A stretch of 64,000 nt of DNA, from assembly GCA_017880865.1 (NCBI GenBank), contig JADGRL010000009.1:18064-82063 (forward strand), in the 5' to 3' direction. Below the pieces are notes generated by a model that was not told the DNA's origin, did no database searches, and was given only the letters and a program-made list of their open reading frames with translations. The position numbers and the translations under genes are program-made. This stretch comes from Gallionella sp. (GTDB taxonomy: Bacteria; Pseudomonadota; Gammaproteobacteria; Burkholderiales; Gallionellaceae). Shown here piece by piece: positions 62,851 to 64,000 of the stretch (its first letter is position 1; each line of letters begins with the position of its first letter).

Positions 62851-63708
62851 TTAACGAAACACGATGGTCTTGTTGCCGCACACCAGCACGCGGTCTTCCA
62901 CGTGATAGCGCAGCCCGCGCGACAGCACCGCCCTCTCGATGTCGCGCCCGTAGCGCACCAGATCATCCACCGTGTCACCGTGATCGATGCGCACCGTGTC
63001 TTGCTCGATGATCTGCCCCGCGTCCAGTTCGTCGGTGACGTAATGGCAAGTCGCGCCGATCAGCTTCACGCCGCGCAGATAGGCCTGGTGATAGGGTTTT
63101 GCTCCGACGAAGGACGGCAAAAAACTGTGATGAATGTTGATGATGCGCCCCGGAAAACGCTGGCACAGCGCTGGCGGCAATATCTGCATGAAGCGCGCCA
63201 GCACCATACAATCACCGTGATGCTGCTCGAACAAAGCGGCGATGTGCTCGAACGCAGCGGCCTTGTCAGCTTGCATGTCCACATGAATGAACGGGATGCC
63301 GTGCCACTCGACAAAACTTTTCAAATCCTCGTGGTTGGAAATCACACAGGGAATGTCCACCAGCAACTCGCCGCTGCGCCAGCGATGCAGCAGATCGTTC
63401 AGGCAATGATCCTGCTTGCTCACCAGCAACACCAGGCGCTTCTTCTGTGCGGAATCTGCAAGCTGCCAGTTCATCGCAAATTCTGCAGCCAGCGGCGCAA
63501 AACGACGACGGAACTCGTCGGCATCAAACGGCAATGAATCGGCGCGTATCTCCTGTCGCATGAAAAAAAGCTGCGCCTCCTGCTCGGTGTGATAACTCGC
63601 CTCGACGATAAAGCCGCCGTGCTGAGCGATAAAGCCGCTCACCGCAGCGATGATGCCCGCGCGATCGGGGCAGGAGATGGTCAAGGTATAGCGACGAGGG
63701 GTACTCAT
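62851..63708 (-). CDS. purU: Formyltetrahydrofolate deformylase
   Basis: YTLTISCPDRAGIIAAVSGFIAQHGGFIVEASYHTEQEAQLFFMRQEI..LVSKQDHCLNDLLHRWRSGEL..IINIHHSFLPSFVGAKPYHQAYLRGVKLIGATCHYVTDELDAGQIIEQD. Confidence 0.97.
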   Translation of the reverse strand: MSTPRRYTLTISCPDRAGIIAAVSGFIAQHGGFIVEASYHTEQEAQLFFMRQEIRADSLPFDADEFRRRFAPLAAEFAMNWQLADSAQKKRLVLLVSKQDHCLNDLLHRWRSGELLVDIPCVISNHEDLKSFVEWHGIPFIHVDMQADKAAAFEHIAALFEQHHGDCMVLARFMQILPPALCQRFPGRIINIHHSFLPSFVGAKPYHQAYLRGVKLIGATCHYVTDELDAGQIIEQDTVRIDHGDTVDDLVRYGRDIERAVLSRGLRYHVEDRVLVCGNKTIVFR

Positions 63709-63904
63709 GCGGTGCTTCCCAAAATGTGTTGCTCGGATTTTAACGGATAACGGCGGCGAGCTTGCAAAAAGTGAAGGGCACTGTCAAACGGCATATGTGC
63801 CATTTGCCGACTGTCGGAATGTAAAATAGGCAGCAGTAAAGCGGTCGTTCGCGACCGACAACATTGTGCCATCACGGGACGGTCATACAAGGGATCCATA
63901 GGAA

Positions 63905-64000
63905 GTTCGGCAGGTGCGTAATGGTTTGGTGTCAACGTTCAACTTTCTGCTGGCTTCCTCCCACGTCAGACCTTGCTCTGTGACTAACTTGATTGCTTCA
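63905..64000 (-). pseudogene. Possible remnant of an IS3-type transposase OrfA N-terminal HTH (runs off window)
   Basis: Minus strand reads ..EAIKLVTEQGLTWEEASRKLNVDTKPLRT.. and then loses resemblance before a stop. Confidence 0.4.

Noticed and set aside
63705-63935. 76-aa minus-strand ORF upstream of purU
   Set aside because: No similarity to known families; overlaps hairpin and IS-like remnant sequence; likely spurious.

Overview
The window is a 64 kb stretch of chromosome, mostly on conserved housekeeping backbone, and resembles an autotrophic betaproteobacterium of the Nitrosomonadales/Gallionellaceae type (inferred from gene order and protein similarity, not checked). I see no rRNA, tRNA, CRISPR array or intact mobile element. 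Main blocks, left to right: (1) end of an RND-efflux outer-membrane factor, a TetR-type regulator and a hemolysin III/PAQR protein; (2) a minus-strand signalling cassette (PAS histidine kinase, response regulator, receiver-PAS-PAS) flanked by a diverged ~90 bp inverted repeat; (3) topA-smg-dprA-LysM facing def-fmt-rsmB-DUF4390-ntrY-like-ntrX-like; (4) tkt-gap-pgk-pyk-fba; (5) a type IV pilus minor-pilin operon (pilE-fimT-pilV-pilW-pilX-pilY1) divergent from a Big_5/RCC1 lipoprotein; (6) fbp-purE-purC-carbonic anhydrase, pyrE, exoIII, rhodanese, CDF transporter; (7) nitrogen genes glnA, ntrB and ntrC, then mpl, two FKBP lipoproteins, metH, bacteriohemerythrin, comM, ubiK, and a porin-glnK-amtB operon; (8) a small Cys-rich ORF, a secreted phytochelatin-synthase-like protein, purU and a possible IS3-type remnant at the right edge. 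The observations most worth following up are: four sigma-54-like promoters (glnA, ntrB, porin-glnK-amtB, and an uncharacterised 59-aa Cys-rich ORF); two separate long intergenic inverted-repeat pairs; a 13-bp tandem repeat upstream of topA; the RCC1/Big_5 lipoprotein beside the pilin operon; a PilY1 with about five inserted repeat modules; and an NtrX-like regulator with no AAA+ domain.
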